A stretch of 64,000 nt of DNA from Monarcha castaneiventris obscurior. Taxonomy: Eukaryota; Chordata; Aves; Passeriformes; Monarchidae. This document shows positions 52,901-64,000 of this stretch, piece after piece. The position numbers were made by a program, and so were the translations under genes. Numbering within the stretch: the first letter of the stretch is position 1; every line of letters starts with the position of its first letter. Under the pieces are notes generated by a model that was not told where the DNA came from, ran no database searches, and saw only the letters and a program-made list of their open reading frames with translations. The stretch spans positions 6,509,001 to 6,573,000 of the forward strand of contig JAMPIT010000230.1 in the NCBI GenBank assembly GCA_026261815.1, read 5' to 3'.

Positions 52901-53760
52901 TTACTGGATGTCGTACAGGCTACTTCACGTACCTGCATGCCTAGGATATTCTTAGTGCTGTAAATCCTTTAGATGTATCCCAAATGCTGAGATAACGCTA
53001 TTTAAATCTCTGGAATAATAAACAATTAAAAAAATCCCCACTACTGCTGTCATTCAGTGATACTTTAAAAATAGCACAGCTAAGCAGGTGGTGTGTAGTG
53101 ATTACTGCGCTCGCTGTCACCGACTGACTGCAGATTGTGCACACAGCACATCTATGCCAAGATATCCAGTTATTTTTGTTACTCATCTTCTCCCTTCCTA
53201 CTCATCAACTTTACCTAAATGTGTTTTTCAGCTGTAACATGGTGAGTTTTAAACTGTAGCCTCCTTAAGGCAGGGATTATCATGCTAAACTTGGCTGCTA
53301 CCCCTAGAACGGGTCTGAAACTGTAAACTAAACTTCCAGTGTACGACACTGAAAATCACCCCATGGCGTCTCTGGAGAGAGATTGACCCTTAAGGGTAAA
53401 TACGAGCAGTAAAGAGTTAAGCATTTCGGTTTCTGAAGACTTTTTGACAGTCATAAGTGCTGAAAAAAACAAGGAAAGTGGATTTGGTATGCAGTGAAAG
53501 GAGCAACCTGCAGGTTGTAAAATTTTAGGTTAACCATTTGTTAAATCATCATCAATTTCTAAAATTATTTCAAGTTTGAGTGGTATGAAAGATGAAGATA
53601 GACATAAATTAAGTACACCGCAGTTACCTGCAGCATTTCACAGTTCATTTCCAGAATATTTTGGGTCTTCTACTCTATGGCTCTCTTTTATAAATGGTTA
53701 GTACACTTGGCCAGCTCATCATGATAGTACTTCTCCACTATGATGCAGGAGAAATCATAA

Positions 53761-53827
53761 AAGGCTTTTTAAAAGAAAGAAAAAAGGAAAAAAGGGAAAA
53801 AAAAAAAAAGAAAAAAAGAGAAAAGGT
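53761..53827 (+). repeat. Polypurine (A/G) low-complexity tract
   Basis: About 60 bp of almost pure A and G, including a run of thirteen A, on the plus strand. It makes a lysine/glutamate-rich chance frame at 53694-53894 that should not be read as a gene. Confidence 0.85.
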
Positions 53828-56800
53828 TTTCAAAACCATTGTCAAAATGAGGGTCCAGAAATCAATTTGTAATTATCTGCCAACACAAATCTAAAGGCTT
53901 TTCTGTGATAAGGGTGGTAATACATAGGGCTGTAATGTGAATTATTTCAAAGAATAAAAGACTGATTGTCTTCATGACCTATATAGCTTTTAGTGAGCTT
54001 TAAAACAAAATTACATTTTATACTTCTCATGAATGGCTTTCTCCCTCCTCTTTCTCCCTTTAAAAATGCAGGGGTTTTGTCCCATCTAGTAGGCTTTCAG
54101 CTTTAAATAGGACTTGGTTTCTTCCAATGTTGATATATTTCGTTCCACTGAAAGTCAAGGCTCTGGATTTGCAAAAGAGCTGAAGCTTCCCCTGTACAAA
54201 GGCAATCCTTTCAAGTGTTTTTCAAAGCAAATTACAAACCATATGATCATGTTATTTTTACACAGATGCTCAGTGCTAACAATCTTTTTTCTTCCCTAGA
54301 AAACTTTTAGCATAAAAATATGATAAAATAAATATTTCACAAGGTGCAAAACCATCAGGAAATAGCTCCTCTTAGGTAAAAAAAAGGTCAAATGAATACG
54401 AGGGGGAAAAAATACAGGGTTGAATATTTGCAACAAATTGAAAAAAAAGACAAAGTGCAACATTTTCAGAGTGTGAGATTCAGAGTGTTCAGAGTGTTCC
54501 GATTGCTGTCCTTAATCACTTCTGCTCCTGCCTGCTGTCAACAGGGTGATTCCAGCTGTAGGACACTCCAAGCCTGGCCTTGGACCAGCAGTACCCAATG
54601 TACAGTGCAGTCCTGCAGATCCTGAGCGATTCTGCGTGCCACACCAGCTGCAACCTTCTTATGCAAAGTTGCCTCCACATGGTTTTCCTTGTGGCTACTA
54701 CCTGCTTGAAAACTGCCTTCCAGGAAGTTTCCATGGTAGTTTCAGTGAATCATTATGTTAAGAATAGCAAACATCTTATACAATGCATTTCATACAGGGT
54801 TTATCTCTATAAAATCGTTTAATTTTTTGAAAGAATGTTTGGGTTTGTTGCATTGGTTTATCCAGAGATGCAAAAAAGTCAATTATTTCTTTAGTGTATC
54901 AGTCTGAAAATATTTTGAATCTTGAGAAATAAGAGCTCCCTGGGATGAATACTTACATCCCACTCATTAACAATAAGCCAGATTCTTAACTCAAGTACCT
55001 GCTGTTGTGTATGTTGGGATTCCTTTGCACTAACAGCTAGGTTCTATTTTGAAAATGTGATTAATTAAAAATTTTAATCTTTATTTCTTAATCTAAATTT
55101 CTTAAAACTGCCAAAATTCATAACTATGGATTTTTAGGACAACTGTTACTAACAAAATTAAAAAAAAATTCCATTGCCTGTTAGGTTATTTTTTCTGATA
55201 ATCATCCAACTTTGTATAGTAACTACCAGGAAATATTACAGAATCTTCTCTGCTTTGACTTCAGGCAAGGACTTCAGACAAGGAATTCTTTCCTTTTACG
55301 TAATTTTAATCTTTTGGAAAGGGTTTTCTAATCTGTTAAGGTGAGGTCTTGTCATGACTATATCTACCGATTTTTCCTGAGAGGATTTTTTGTAGTATCA
55401 TTCCTGTTCCTTTTTGTAATCTCTTCCTGCTCGTAACACAACACATAATTTGTGCTTTGACCCTGTATGTTCATACACTGCCTCGAATTTTAAGGCCGTA
55501 TTCACAGGCCCTCCATGAGGCCTTTTAAATAATAAATAAAAACTACAGTGCCAAGACATCCCTGCCAACTCTTCTGCAATTGGCAAGCACTGCTCATTTA
55601 ATAATGTTACTTTTCACTAGAGAGTAAACCTGTCCCCATAAGCCATATGTCTTTTTCCAACATTTTTTTCACTTGAACTTAAATTCTAAAGGGACAGTAA
55701 ACAACATAATGTCACACCAACTTGCTGATATATTTTCTAATGCTGCAAGCAAGGTTATCCAGTCTGTTCTCAAACTCCAAAGAGTTTCTATTGGGTCAAA
55801 AAGGTGGAGAAAAAGCAAGGAGGCGATTAAAACTGCTTGGTTCCCTCTTATTTCCTACCTTCATAAATTAAAGGTGGGTTAAAAACATAATAAAAGCACA
55901 GACTGGACAGTTCATTTCACTGGATGCAAAACTACCTAAGAGACTCTGACAATTTCTCTTTTGTGTTACAACACTTCAGGAAATGTTATCTCCTGGACAC
56001 AAACAGGGACAGCTCCGAGGCTTTTCTAAGCTACACCACAGAGAAGGGAAGATGTATATAATCAGCTGGCACAAACATAAGGACAGAGAATTACCTTCAG
56101 CACTTTATCCCTCTCCCTGTTGCTCAATCTGACCATGGCATCTGGTCTTTGAACCAGCCAAATGTGGCTGAAGAGAAGAGACAAGTCCACAAAACTTCTC
56201 AAACAAACTTTGGAAAGACAGAAGGAAAACTCATTGCACTGTTAATCACCTCTTATCTTTTAGGGGGAAAAAATGCAAATGTAACATCATTAAAAAATGA
56301 AAACTTTTAATGAAAACAAGAATTACTCATACTGTTCCACAGAGAATAAAAGATCTCTCTTTGGATTCCAGTCTAATCTAGTTTCAGAGTAATTGTTAAA
56401 ATGTTTGAAATATCTTATCTCTCCCTCCTCCCTGTTTATATTCTCAGCTTCCTTAACATACAGATTGCTTTTAATTTGGTTGGTTGGGATGTCAGTCCTG
56501 TATGAGGCTCTCATTTAAATTCCAATTAAATGAGCATTTCTCAATAAATAACCTTCTGTTCCTTTTTCTTTCCTTTAGCCCAAAGGCCCATCCCAGTTCT
56601 CATGTCAAAGGAAATTTTATTGTCTTCTCATCCCATCTTGCAGGTTCCTTCCCATAGATGTGCAAGGGAGTGGGTGCTGTCCTCAGACCCTGCTTGATTC
56701 TCTGCTCATGGTGTGACAGTTCAGAAGAGCCATCCAGCTCCAAATCATGGTGTTAGATCCTGGTTTACTTCTTCATTTCCCTGATTCTCAATGACATTTC

Positions 56801-58864
56801 TGTGCTAAGTAGCTCAGATTTTCTCTTGATAAGGACTGCTTATCCTGCAGAGTCAATCATATGGCCTCTATGTAATTGCCAAGAATGTACACAGCAAACT
56901 GCATATACTATAAGGACTTATGAAATCTGGTCTACAGTCTTGTTCACTTCAGTTACTTTCCTGAAGTTGTCACCCCTCTGTGCCTTTGAACAGTCCTGTA
57001 TTTTTGCATTATTTTTCTGACTGCCTTGAACCAGAGATCAGGGGAAATTAAACTTATGTGTCCCAGCAAGACACCAGTGAAAGTTTCTCAACTTATCAAC
57101 AATTTCCTCTAAGCAGTCACCCCAGTGCATAGGAGAAACAATAAGGGCAGTGTAAACTATTTGAAAACATTTGTTCTTTTCTCTGGCTGCATCTACCTCA
57201 GTAGGAAATGATCCCAATAATAGAGAACAGAAAAATGTGTTAAGTCTGAGAATGTGTCTTATAGTTTTGGGTCAAAGCCTTTTTGGCTTTCTTTCCCTTC
57301 AAGGAGATGCTGGGCAGCATGTGGTAGCTCAGCATGCTTGTCACTAACTTCTCACCTCCAACTCTCCAGTTCACATCAAGATCAGAGCTGAGGAGCACTA
57401 AGGAAGATTCTATCACATGGATCATGGAGCAAGACCTGGTGTTCATGCCCTCTGCACACAAAACACCTGGTTACTGGCATTATGTTCAGTTTCTCTTCTC
57501 TTTTTTTCAGTCCCTGAAATATTGATTGGTAAAATGGCTACAAAGAAGCTCATTCAGAAAGTAAACTGACAACAGAAGAAAACTGCTGATAATCACAAGA
57601 GAAGCTGTAATAATTACCAACATTTGACTGAGACTCAAGTATGTAGCAGTACTTGAAGAATCCGCTGATTCCAGGAATTGCAAAAAGGTAAACTATCCAA
57701 ACTCTGCTGCACACTGACAGCACAAAGCAATCCACATTAGTCACAGGAATTATAAACTCAGAGTGATTGAAACCACCACAATCCTAATTTTTTCCACTGA
57801 ACAATTTAAAAGCAGTGTTTCTCTCCAAGTCACATTTAATGGTAAGAAGTTTTATCCTCCTATTTTTTTTTTAATATTGACCCAAACCCAGTTGTCCCCC
57901 CTCTGTAACTCAGTCTCTCTCAGCAATCCAGCCTGGTACTCCACTGCACTGAAGTCACCATTAGCACACAGCAGCAGCTGAGAAGGGTTACAAGATCAGA
58001 GGTCACTCTGTGCTAAGATGATTCCCTGAATCCTTAGAAAGGAGCAAATAGCAAGCACCTTTACTCAAGTGTCCTCTCACTTTTAGCCTTCTTCTCCTCT
58101 CCCTTCTGCACTAAAACAGGTGTCTTTACATATGAATCATTTCTGGCATCACCTAATGATTATTTAAAGCTTTATATTCTTCCTCCAACAATCCTAATAA
58201 CATGTTTTGACAACTTGAAGTCCGTGACAATTATCCTTTGGGGAATCAAAAGAACATCCTATTATTGGCTGGGAACATAACCTTGCAAAAGTACAAAAGC
58301 AGGATTATCATCAATGTTGGGGTTTTTTACAAAATATCTGACTGAGATCTCAAACAGGGACTAACAGGATGTTCACTAACATGGCTGTTCACTGAACAGG
58401 TGTTGGTGACCTGCTCAGTGTGTCTGACAGCACCACAGAGTATCGGGGCTTTTGGAACATCACTGTTGTGATGTCTACCATAAGTTGTTATATAGTCTTC
58501 TTAGATTCAGTCAGTGGGGGAGAGACAATCTCTCATTATGCATTTGTACCATGTTTGACACACGGGGGTCCCATCTTCATGATAAAATTAACATGATTTA
58601 CCTTAGCAGCTAAGCCACTGAGAGAAAAGGGGCTACTACTTCCTTCATCCTTTAGTCAGCATATCATATTTTTTTTGCGAAGTTATGATTATCTTCATCT
58701 CGGTAGAAAAACTGATCAGACCGGTAAGAATCACTGTAAAACAACAGCTTGATTTTTCAATTTTTTTCATTTTAAGCATCTTAGATTCTGACACAAAACT
58801 CTGCAATCACTGTTGCTTCAGAGGGGATTGTGGAGTCTTTTACTGGTGAAAAATATCACCATAA

Positions 58865-59014
58865 GATCATAGAATCATAGAATGGTTTGGGCTGGAAGGG
58901 ACCTTAAAGATCATCTAGTTCCAACCCCCTGCTGTAAGCAGGAACACCTTCCACTAGACCAGGTTGCTCAAAGCCCAATCCAACCTGACCTTGGACCCTG
59001 CCAGAGATGGGGTT
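58865..59014 (-). mobile_element. CR1 LINE 3' end fragment, minus orientation
   Basis: On the plus strand it begins ATCATAGAATCATAGAATGG, the reverse complement of the CR1 tail. It continues with TTTGGGCTGGAAGGGACCTT and the usual CCAACCCCCTGC and ACACCTTCCACTAGACCAG blocks. It fades after CCAGAGATGGGG near 59014. It is 5'-truncated and non-coding, and looks closer to the standard avian CR1 consensus than the copy near 2 kb. The inner boundary is approximate. Confidence 0.93.
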
Positions 59015-60334
59015 AAAGTGGTAAATTTCAGGGAGATATCCGAAAATTGTCCCAGGAAGACATTTCTCCTGCTAATCGACAGCTGAGAGGAACCACAGTG
59101 GTTCACAGCACCAACATTACTGCTGTCAGATACTGCCACGTAAGAGTAACTCAGATTATGCAAAAAACCCCAGGGACAAGACCCACACTCAGGTCACTGA
59201 AAATTTAACTGCACTGCATCAAATTTACCAGAAAATCACAAGGGCAATCACCAGATGATCACTGGCCATTACTAGAGCATGATCATTCTTTCTAATGACA
59301 TCCCCAAGCCATACAGGATGTTATCTGTTTTGGTCAATTGCCAGACAAAATAGTTTAACCAATATTAATGCAATTTAGAGTTTAATGCTCCCTCACCCAA
59401 ATGCTTTCTCTCTCCACTCCAACAATCAACAATCTCTTCTTTCCATCTCATTTGAAGCAGTGATTTTCTATCAGAGAGCTATAACATACCTGGGTTGATT
59501 CCTCAGCTCTATTGGAGGATATTTCAGCTTTAGGTCTGTAAGATGCCTAATGAGACAATTCCATGTACTGATAAAAAACGTTGGAAAAGCAAAGCACAGA
59601 GCTTTATTGTACTGCTCTTGGTTTTGAACAGGTAACAGTGACTACTCAAAAAGAAGCATGATTTGAGTGTTGTATTAGCTTGGAAGTTTACAGAGACAGA
59701 GGTTCTGTTTAGAAAACATTCTGGAAAATACCTCACAGCAACCTGCTTTCCTACCCTTTCACCCAGGAAGAAAAGCTGTACAAGAATTCCTGGGAGCTCC
59801 AGCCTGTTAGCAGAGAGACAGAAAATCCTGGCAATTCTTCAATCCACAGGAGCTGAAACTCCAAGGACTTCCGAGTAGATGCTGCTTCTCAAGCCTCTGG
59901 GAGTTCTAAAATAATGACTTATATGCAATTTATTTAGGAATTATCGAAGTTTCACCCCAAGCATCAATCCATATCCCCCAAGACAATGTCTTTCAGATGT
60001 TAGGATTTCTCACAGATGAAAATTTCCAATATTTGATTAGTTCTACTCTAAATCCATTGTCCTGCAATTTTTTCTGGCTCAATACTGCTACAATGACATT
60101 CCTGATTTAATTTATTCCAAGTTAGAATAAAAACATGGCACATTTTTCTCACATTACTCAAAATTTAAGGAAACAGACAAACATTAATGGAATTGTAACT
60201 TCCCAGTGCATTACACTGTAAATGAACAGGTTACTTAAATATGACAGTTGCACAATCCATTTCAGGGAAAATACTTTCAAAGACAATTTTAAACAATGAC
60301 CAGTGTAAAGTTTAAATCTCTGTCGGACTCTTAC

Positions 60335-60382
60335 ATTTCTCTGGATTTCTTCCCTTCCATTTCTCTGGATTTCTTCCCTTCC
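60335..60382. repeat. 24-bp tandem duplication, two identical copies
   Basis: The unit ATTTCTCTGGATTTCTTCCC plus TTCC occupies 60335-60358 and 60359-60382 without a visible difference. It is pyrimidine-rich on the plus strand. Perfect identity points to a recent duplication. Confidence 0.93.
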
Positions 60383-61479
60383 ATCCCATAGCCCTCAAAA
60401 ATTCGTCTCATTTTAACAAGGCAGCAGGAAACAGAACCACATACACTCATTGCTCCTAGATAATAATTTCTATTCTGAGTTTTTACCCTATCCCCATCTC
60501 AGAGAACGTCAATTCCCTTTGGAATAATGTTTTCTAGGTTTGGGGTTCTAAGATTACTCCCTTTTTCTTTCTCAAAAAGAATTTCAGTACCCTAATTGGC
60601 ATTTCAAGAGAAAGCCAAATCCTACCATTCCTTTTATATGCACATTTTGCTCTTTGGAATGGCACTAGAAATGAAAGAATGCAATCTGAAAATAGAAAAT
60701 AAGCCAAAAAATGATCCATCATGCTATCTTGAAAGCAATTTGGTTTTGGATTTAATCCTGCTAGTAATTCTTTGAAAAAAAACCGGCATTGAGCAGTTCT
60801 TTCATCTAACAATGCATCATCTTGCAGAAAAGTCTGTGGAATGTTTCAAAGAACTTGTTTAGATATATTTACTTTATTTCCATGCCCATGGGAGAAGAGA
60901 GCTTTTTTTCCCTGACACAGATTTCTATAATTCAGTTTAAGGCACAGAGGCTCCCTCCTGCAAAACAACAAGCAGTTTCTGCTGGGAGTTGATGTTCTCT
61001 TCTTGGACTGGAGTCATCCTGGGCCTTTCAGAAACAAGGTCTTGCTCAGTCTCAGTCATCTTAATCGCCCGTAACTTTTCAGGTGAGGAAATAAGTGTCT
61101 AGTTCTGAATTAAGACTGTAAAATAGTAAAATTATATATGTGCTCATGCAGTTAAAGACATGATTATGACAGCATATGAACACGACATCCATGTTGGCAG
61201 TGCCTGATTGAATGAATGTGACGTTTTGCAGCTAATGTAATGTTGCAGTGCTGTGGTCCTTCCCCCACTTCCTTTCCAGCTTAAGCAATAGCCACCAGTG
61301 GTGGTCATGCTGGCTGTATCTGGCTTGAGCTGGACTCTGGGAAGACAGAAAAGAATGAAACAGCTGAAGGCCAAAAATCTTGCTTGACAGCTGAGGGCTA
61401 GTTGAGCCTGCGCCAGCTGAAATACATCCGGAATGAGAATATGACTATCAATCAATCATCTTATTCCACAAAGAGGGAC

Positions 61480-61915
61480 AGCCCAGGGTCCACTGAGCTC
61501 TGCACAGCAGCGGGCTCCATGCCAGGATTTGCCCTTGAGTAGAGACACCTCTCAAGGCTACACATGGAAACTGAGAGAATGCTTATCACATCAGGTTCTC
61601 AGTAAGTGAATTGGAAATAAGAGTGCTGAGACTCTGAAGTCTTAGCTAAGTGATATAAAGGATTAATGTGCACATAAAATCCTTTAGAATAAACCCTTAA
61701 CCAAGCCAGGGACTAAGTCTTGAACCAGCCACACCTAAACTCTCCTCAGAAAGGAGTTTAGAAAACAAGGGGGTTCTTTGTAATGACTCAATGGTAGGAT
61801 CTTCCTGGCACTCTTGTCTGACCCTGTCTTCTGTGCAGTAAATAACCAAGTGTGCTTTTCCATTGAATCTTGTTAAACCACTGTACTATCAAACTTTGTT
61901 AAACATCAATAAACA
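61480..61915 (+). mobile_element. Possible LTR-like block
   Basis: A compositionally distinct stretch with a GC-richer start (61480-61580), tandem-like TTTAGAATAAACCCTTAACC and a CTCCTCAGAAAGGAGTT stem at about 61742-61758. Its end has TCTGTGCAGTAAATAACC and AATAAA at 61908-61913. The order of enhancer-like part, leader-like part and poly-A signal resembles an ERV LTR. No internal retroviral sequence or clean termini are visible, so it could equally be another repeat or host DNA. Confidence 0.3.
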
Positions 61916-63206
61916 TATGCTACTTCTCCTACCAGTGAAGTGTGGCACTGCATCTGTGATAATGTTCATTTGTTACTCTTTTTGTGAGGCAAACCATTTT
62001 TACCACAATACTTTTTTTTTTTTTTCCTTAAAATGTATTTATGAAGAACTGTGGAGAAATAATGTATATTGTACACTCATTTATCTGAGACTACTTCCAC
62101 AAAATTCATATGTGTCCCTTAAGGTAGATTAGATGAACTACCATTTAGTGGTATTGATGATGGATGCAGTAAACAGCTTTAGGCCTGAGAATATAATCTA
62201 TGACTCCTAGAGAATGTTAGTGTAGCAAGGAGCTCATTTGCAGCATTTAGACAGAACCAACTATTAGTCCATGTCATGTAAATGAGAGCAAAAAGTTTGT
62301 GTTTTGGGATGCAGAACACTGTGAAAAGTAAAAGGGCTGTGACTCTAATCACAGCATCTCCCTGGTGAGCACTTTTAAACCACCATGGGCAGTGCAAAGG
62401 CGTGGATCGGTTAGATAGCAATAACATTATAATCCTTGGAGACATGGACAGAAGAACAGTTATCACTGGCAAAACTTCTTTTGCTTCACTCTTAAAAAAA
62501 ACCCAAAACTCATCTTTATCTTTTCCTCTCAGTTTAACATCTCCTATGTCTACTAGGCAAAATTCCTGCTTATGCACAAGGTGATACAAGACTAATTCCC
62601 CCTCGTTTTCCATTTAAAGGGCATCCATGTGGAAGCACCCAATGATAGCCCAATTATTTATAGCTGGAATGGCAAAAAAAGTTGTTTTAGAGGGCATCTA
62701 AACCTTGAATTATTTACTCACTAGAGATGAAAGAAGAGGATTATGTACTTCAACCAAAACACTGATCCACTGTCTTGGAAAACACTGAATTCAGCTGTTC
62801 ATCATTCAGTCCTGGGCTTCGTCATGCACCAGCTTCTCTACCAAACCAGCTGCAAAGATTTAGGTAGGCAGGTTTTTGTAACTTGGACAGTCCATATGGA
62901 ACTGGATGACAAATTTTAAAGCCTACAAAATTGCTAGTAAATAAGGCAAATAAAACTCTAGTGTGTAAACTCCCTATCACACTAAACAAAAAAAATTCCT
63001 CGGAAAGTACCAGACAAATTATGCATATGGTGCATTTGAAGACAATGGTCAGGGTTCATTGTATACAGAATAAATTTTATCATAAGAGGTTAGATTCCCA
63101 TGGTAAATTAGCAATAAACTCAAAATATTTCCTCTGTGAAAAGAGAAGAAAACTGTGGCAGGGCATATCTCCCCTTTCCCACCACAGATGGCCAGTGCAG
63201 ACAGAA

Positions 63207-63240
63207 GAGGGGCAAGGCCCAGGCGGGCAAGGCCCAGTGG
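63207..63240 (+). repeat. Short direct repeat around GGGCAAGGCCCAG
   Basis: GGGGCAAGGCCCAGGCGGGCAAGGCCCAGTGGG-type doubling inside a GC-rich patch (63155-63240). No gene is attached. Confidence 0.7.
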
Positions 63241-64000
63241 GTATCATCTCCTGGCACCAAAAAGTCTGCTAGCTTAATAGATGTGGGAAGAGATAAGCAA
63301 ATATAGGTGAACAAAAGGCCTGTTTTTGCACTATAAAAGTACTACAGTTTATCACAGAGGCAGAAGGCTCTTCCACACTACTCCGGACAGTGTGAGTAGA
63401 TTTCTCCCCTGAATTCCAGGCACGAGCTTTTGAGGTCACTTTCCCAGGAATTGAGAGAGATGATTCTTCAATGTGTACTCCGTCAAGATTGGATGGAAGA
63501 AACATTGAATCCTAAATTATACTATTTCTTGGCTAGCTGTAAATTTAATGGTATCTTTAACTCCACGTGTTATACTAGTATTGCCTTTTGTCTTATCCCT
63601 GTGTAGTAATAGTCTTTTTTAAGTCTTATGTCTGTTAGTTTTGTGTCTATTAATAAATAATCCATTTTATAATAGACCAAATCAGTCATTATTAAAGAAC
63701 TTGCGAGAAAGAGTGGATCTTGGAGTGCTGGTCAACTCAATACAGCTACTGCCTGCTGCCACAGGCCTGGGCAAAGGCAAGAGCTGATGTAAACCTACAT
63801 CATCCATTAATAACAAAAACCAGCAAATTGGATAAGTCTTTCACATTGTAAGGTAGTTTAAAACAGGAAATCAATCCATGTAGGCCTTGTTTAGAAATCT
63901 ATTTAAGTGATAATACACAACCCACTCTACTCCTAATGATCGATATGATAAAAATCACTAAAAGTAAGCAAAGCTTCAGTAAATAAAATAAACATGGTAA

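Larger units (their letters stand above)
26514..64000 (-). other. PTPRN2: Upstream PTPRN2 intron(s), at least 37 kb, no recognised exon
   Basis: Everything to the right of the first exon seen. The exon expected next upstream encodes the conserved YRYEVSP...LQKLSGT segment and should end in phase 1. I searched the minus strand near plausible donors and did not find it, so it probably lies beyond the right edge; a diverged or missed exon cannot be excluded. The stretch contains a CR1 (58865-59014), probable LTR-like blocks, a CpG-rich islet, simple repeats and long unremarkable AT-rich tracts. Confidence 0.7.

Noticed and set aside
53694..53894. Lys/Glu-rich plus-strand frame
   Set aside because: It is translation of a polypurine low-complexity tract.
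58428..58450. REST/RE1-like site (CAGCACCACAGAG)
   Set aside because: Only the left half resembles RE1; the GGACAG half is missing.
1..64000. miR-153 hairpin, which human PTPRN2 hosts in an intron
   Set aside because: The mature sequence was not seen on either strand. In human it lies in a 3' intron, beyond the part of the gene present here.

Overview
The window looks like a bird genome, seen inside one very large gene. The evidence for a bird is two CR1 LINE 3' ends (about 1996-2165, plus strand, with the typical ATTCTGTG tail; about 58865-59014, minus strand), a probable older CR1 remnant near 13660, an AT-rich low-repeat background, and an intron-rich vertebrate gene. I cannot name the species. 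No bacterial, viral, CRISPR or operon-like content is visible.

The gene is PTPRN2 (receptor-type protein tyrosine phosphatase N2; phogrin, IA-2 beta), running right to left on the minus strand. Four consecutive internal coding exons can be placed to the base: 26396-26513, 21441-21603, 8233-8707 and 1510-1764. Each has AG/GT splice sites. The phases chain without a break (1>2, 2>0, 0>1, 1>1), giving 1011 bp (337 codons) of continuous reading frame. The encoded order matches remembered human PTPRN2: the FTWxDDYTQ segment, then a helical segment ending in LSQ-A, then the variable linker with an LMAAL-SY block, then the LKDL...LS-ELD block. All of this is the lumenal ectodomain. The signal peptide, first exons, transmembrane segment and phosphatase-like domains lie outside the window.

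Layout: 1-1509 intron downstream of the last exon seen; 1765-8232 intron with a CR1; 8708-21440 intron with an old CR1 remnant, a G/T-rich block and a near-perfect 108-bp hairpin (18330-18437); 21604-26395 intron; 26514-64000 at least 37 kb of intron or upstream gene with no exon I can recognise. The last stretch holds two probable LTR-like blocks (about 34260-34585 and 61480-61915), a CpG-rich islet (29440-29780), an unexplained protein-like open frame (31913-32121, minus), two 24-bp tandem duplications and simple repeats.

Nearly all other open frames in the window are chance frames in intronic DNA. I found no new multi-gene system. The observations most worth checking are the 51-bp-arm hairpin, the unexplained minus-strand frame at 31.9-32.1 kb and the intronic CpG islet.
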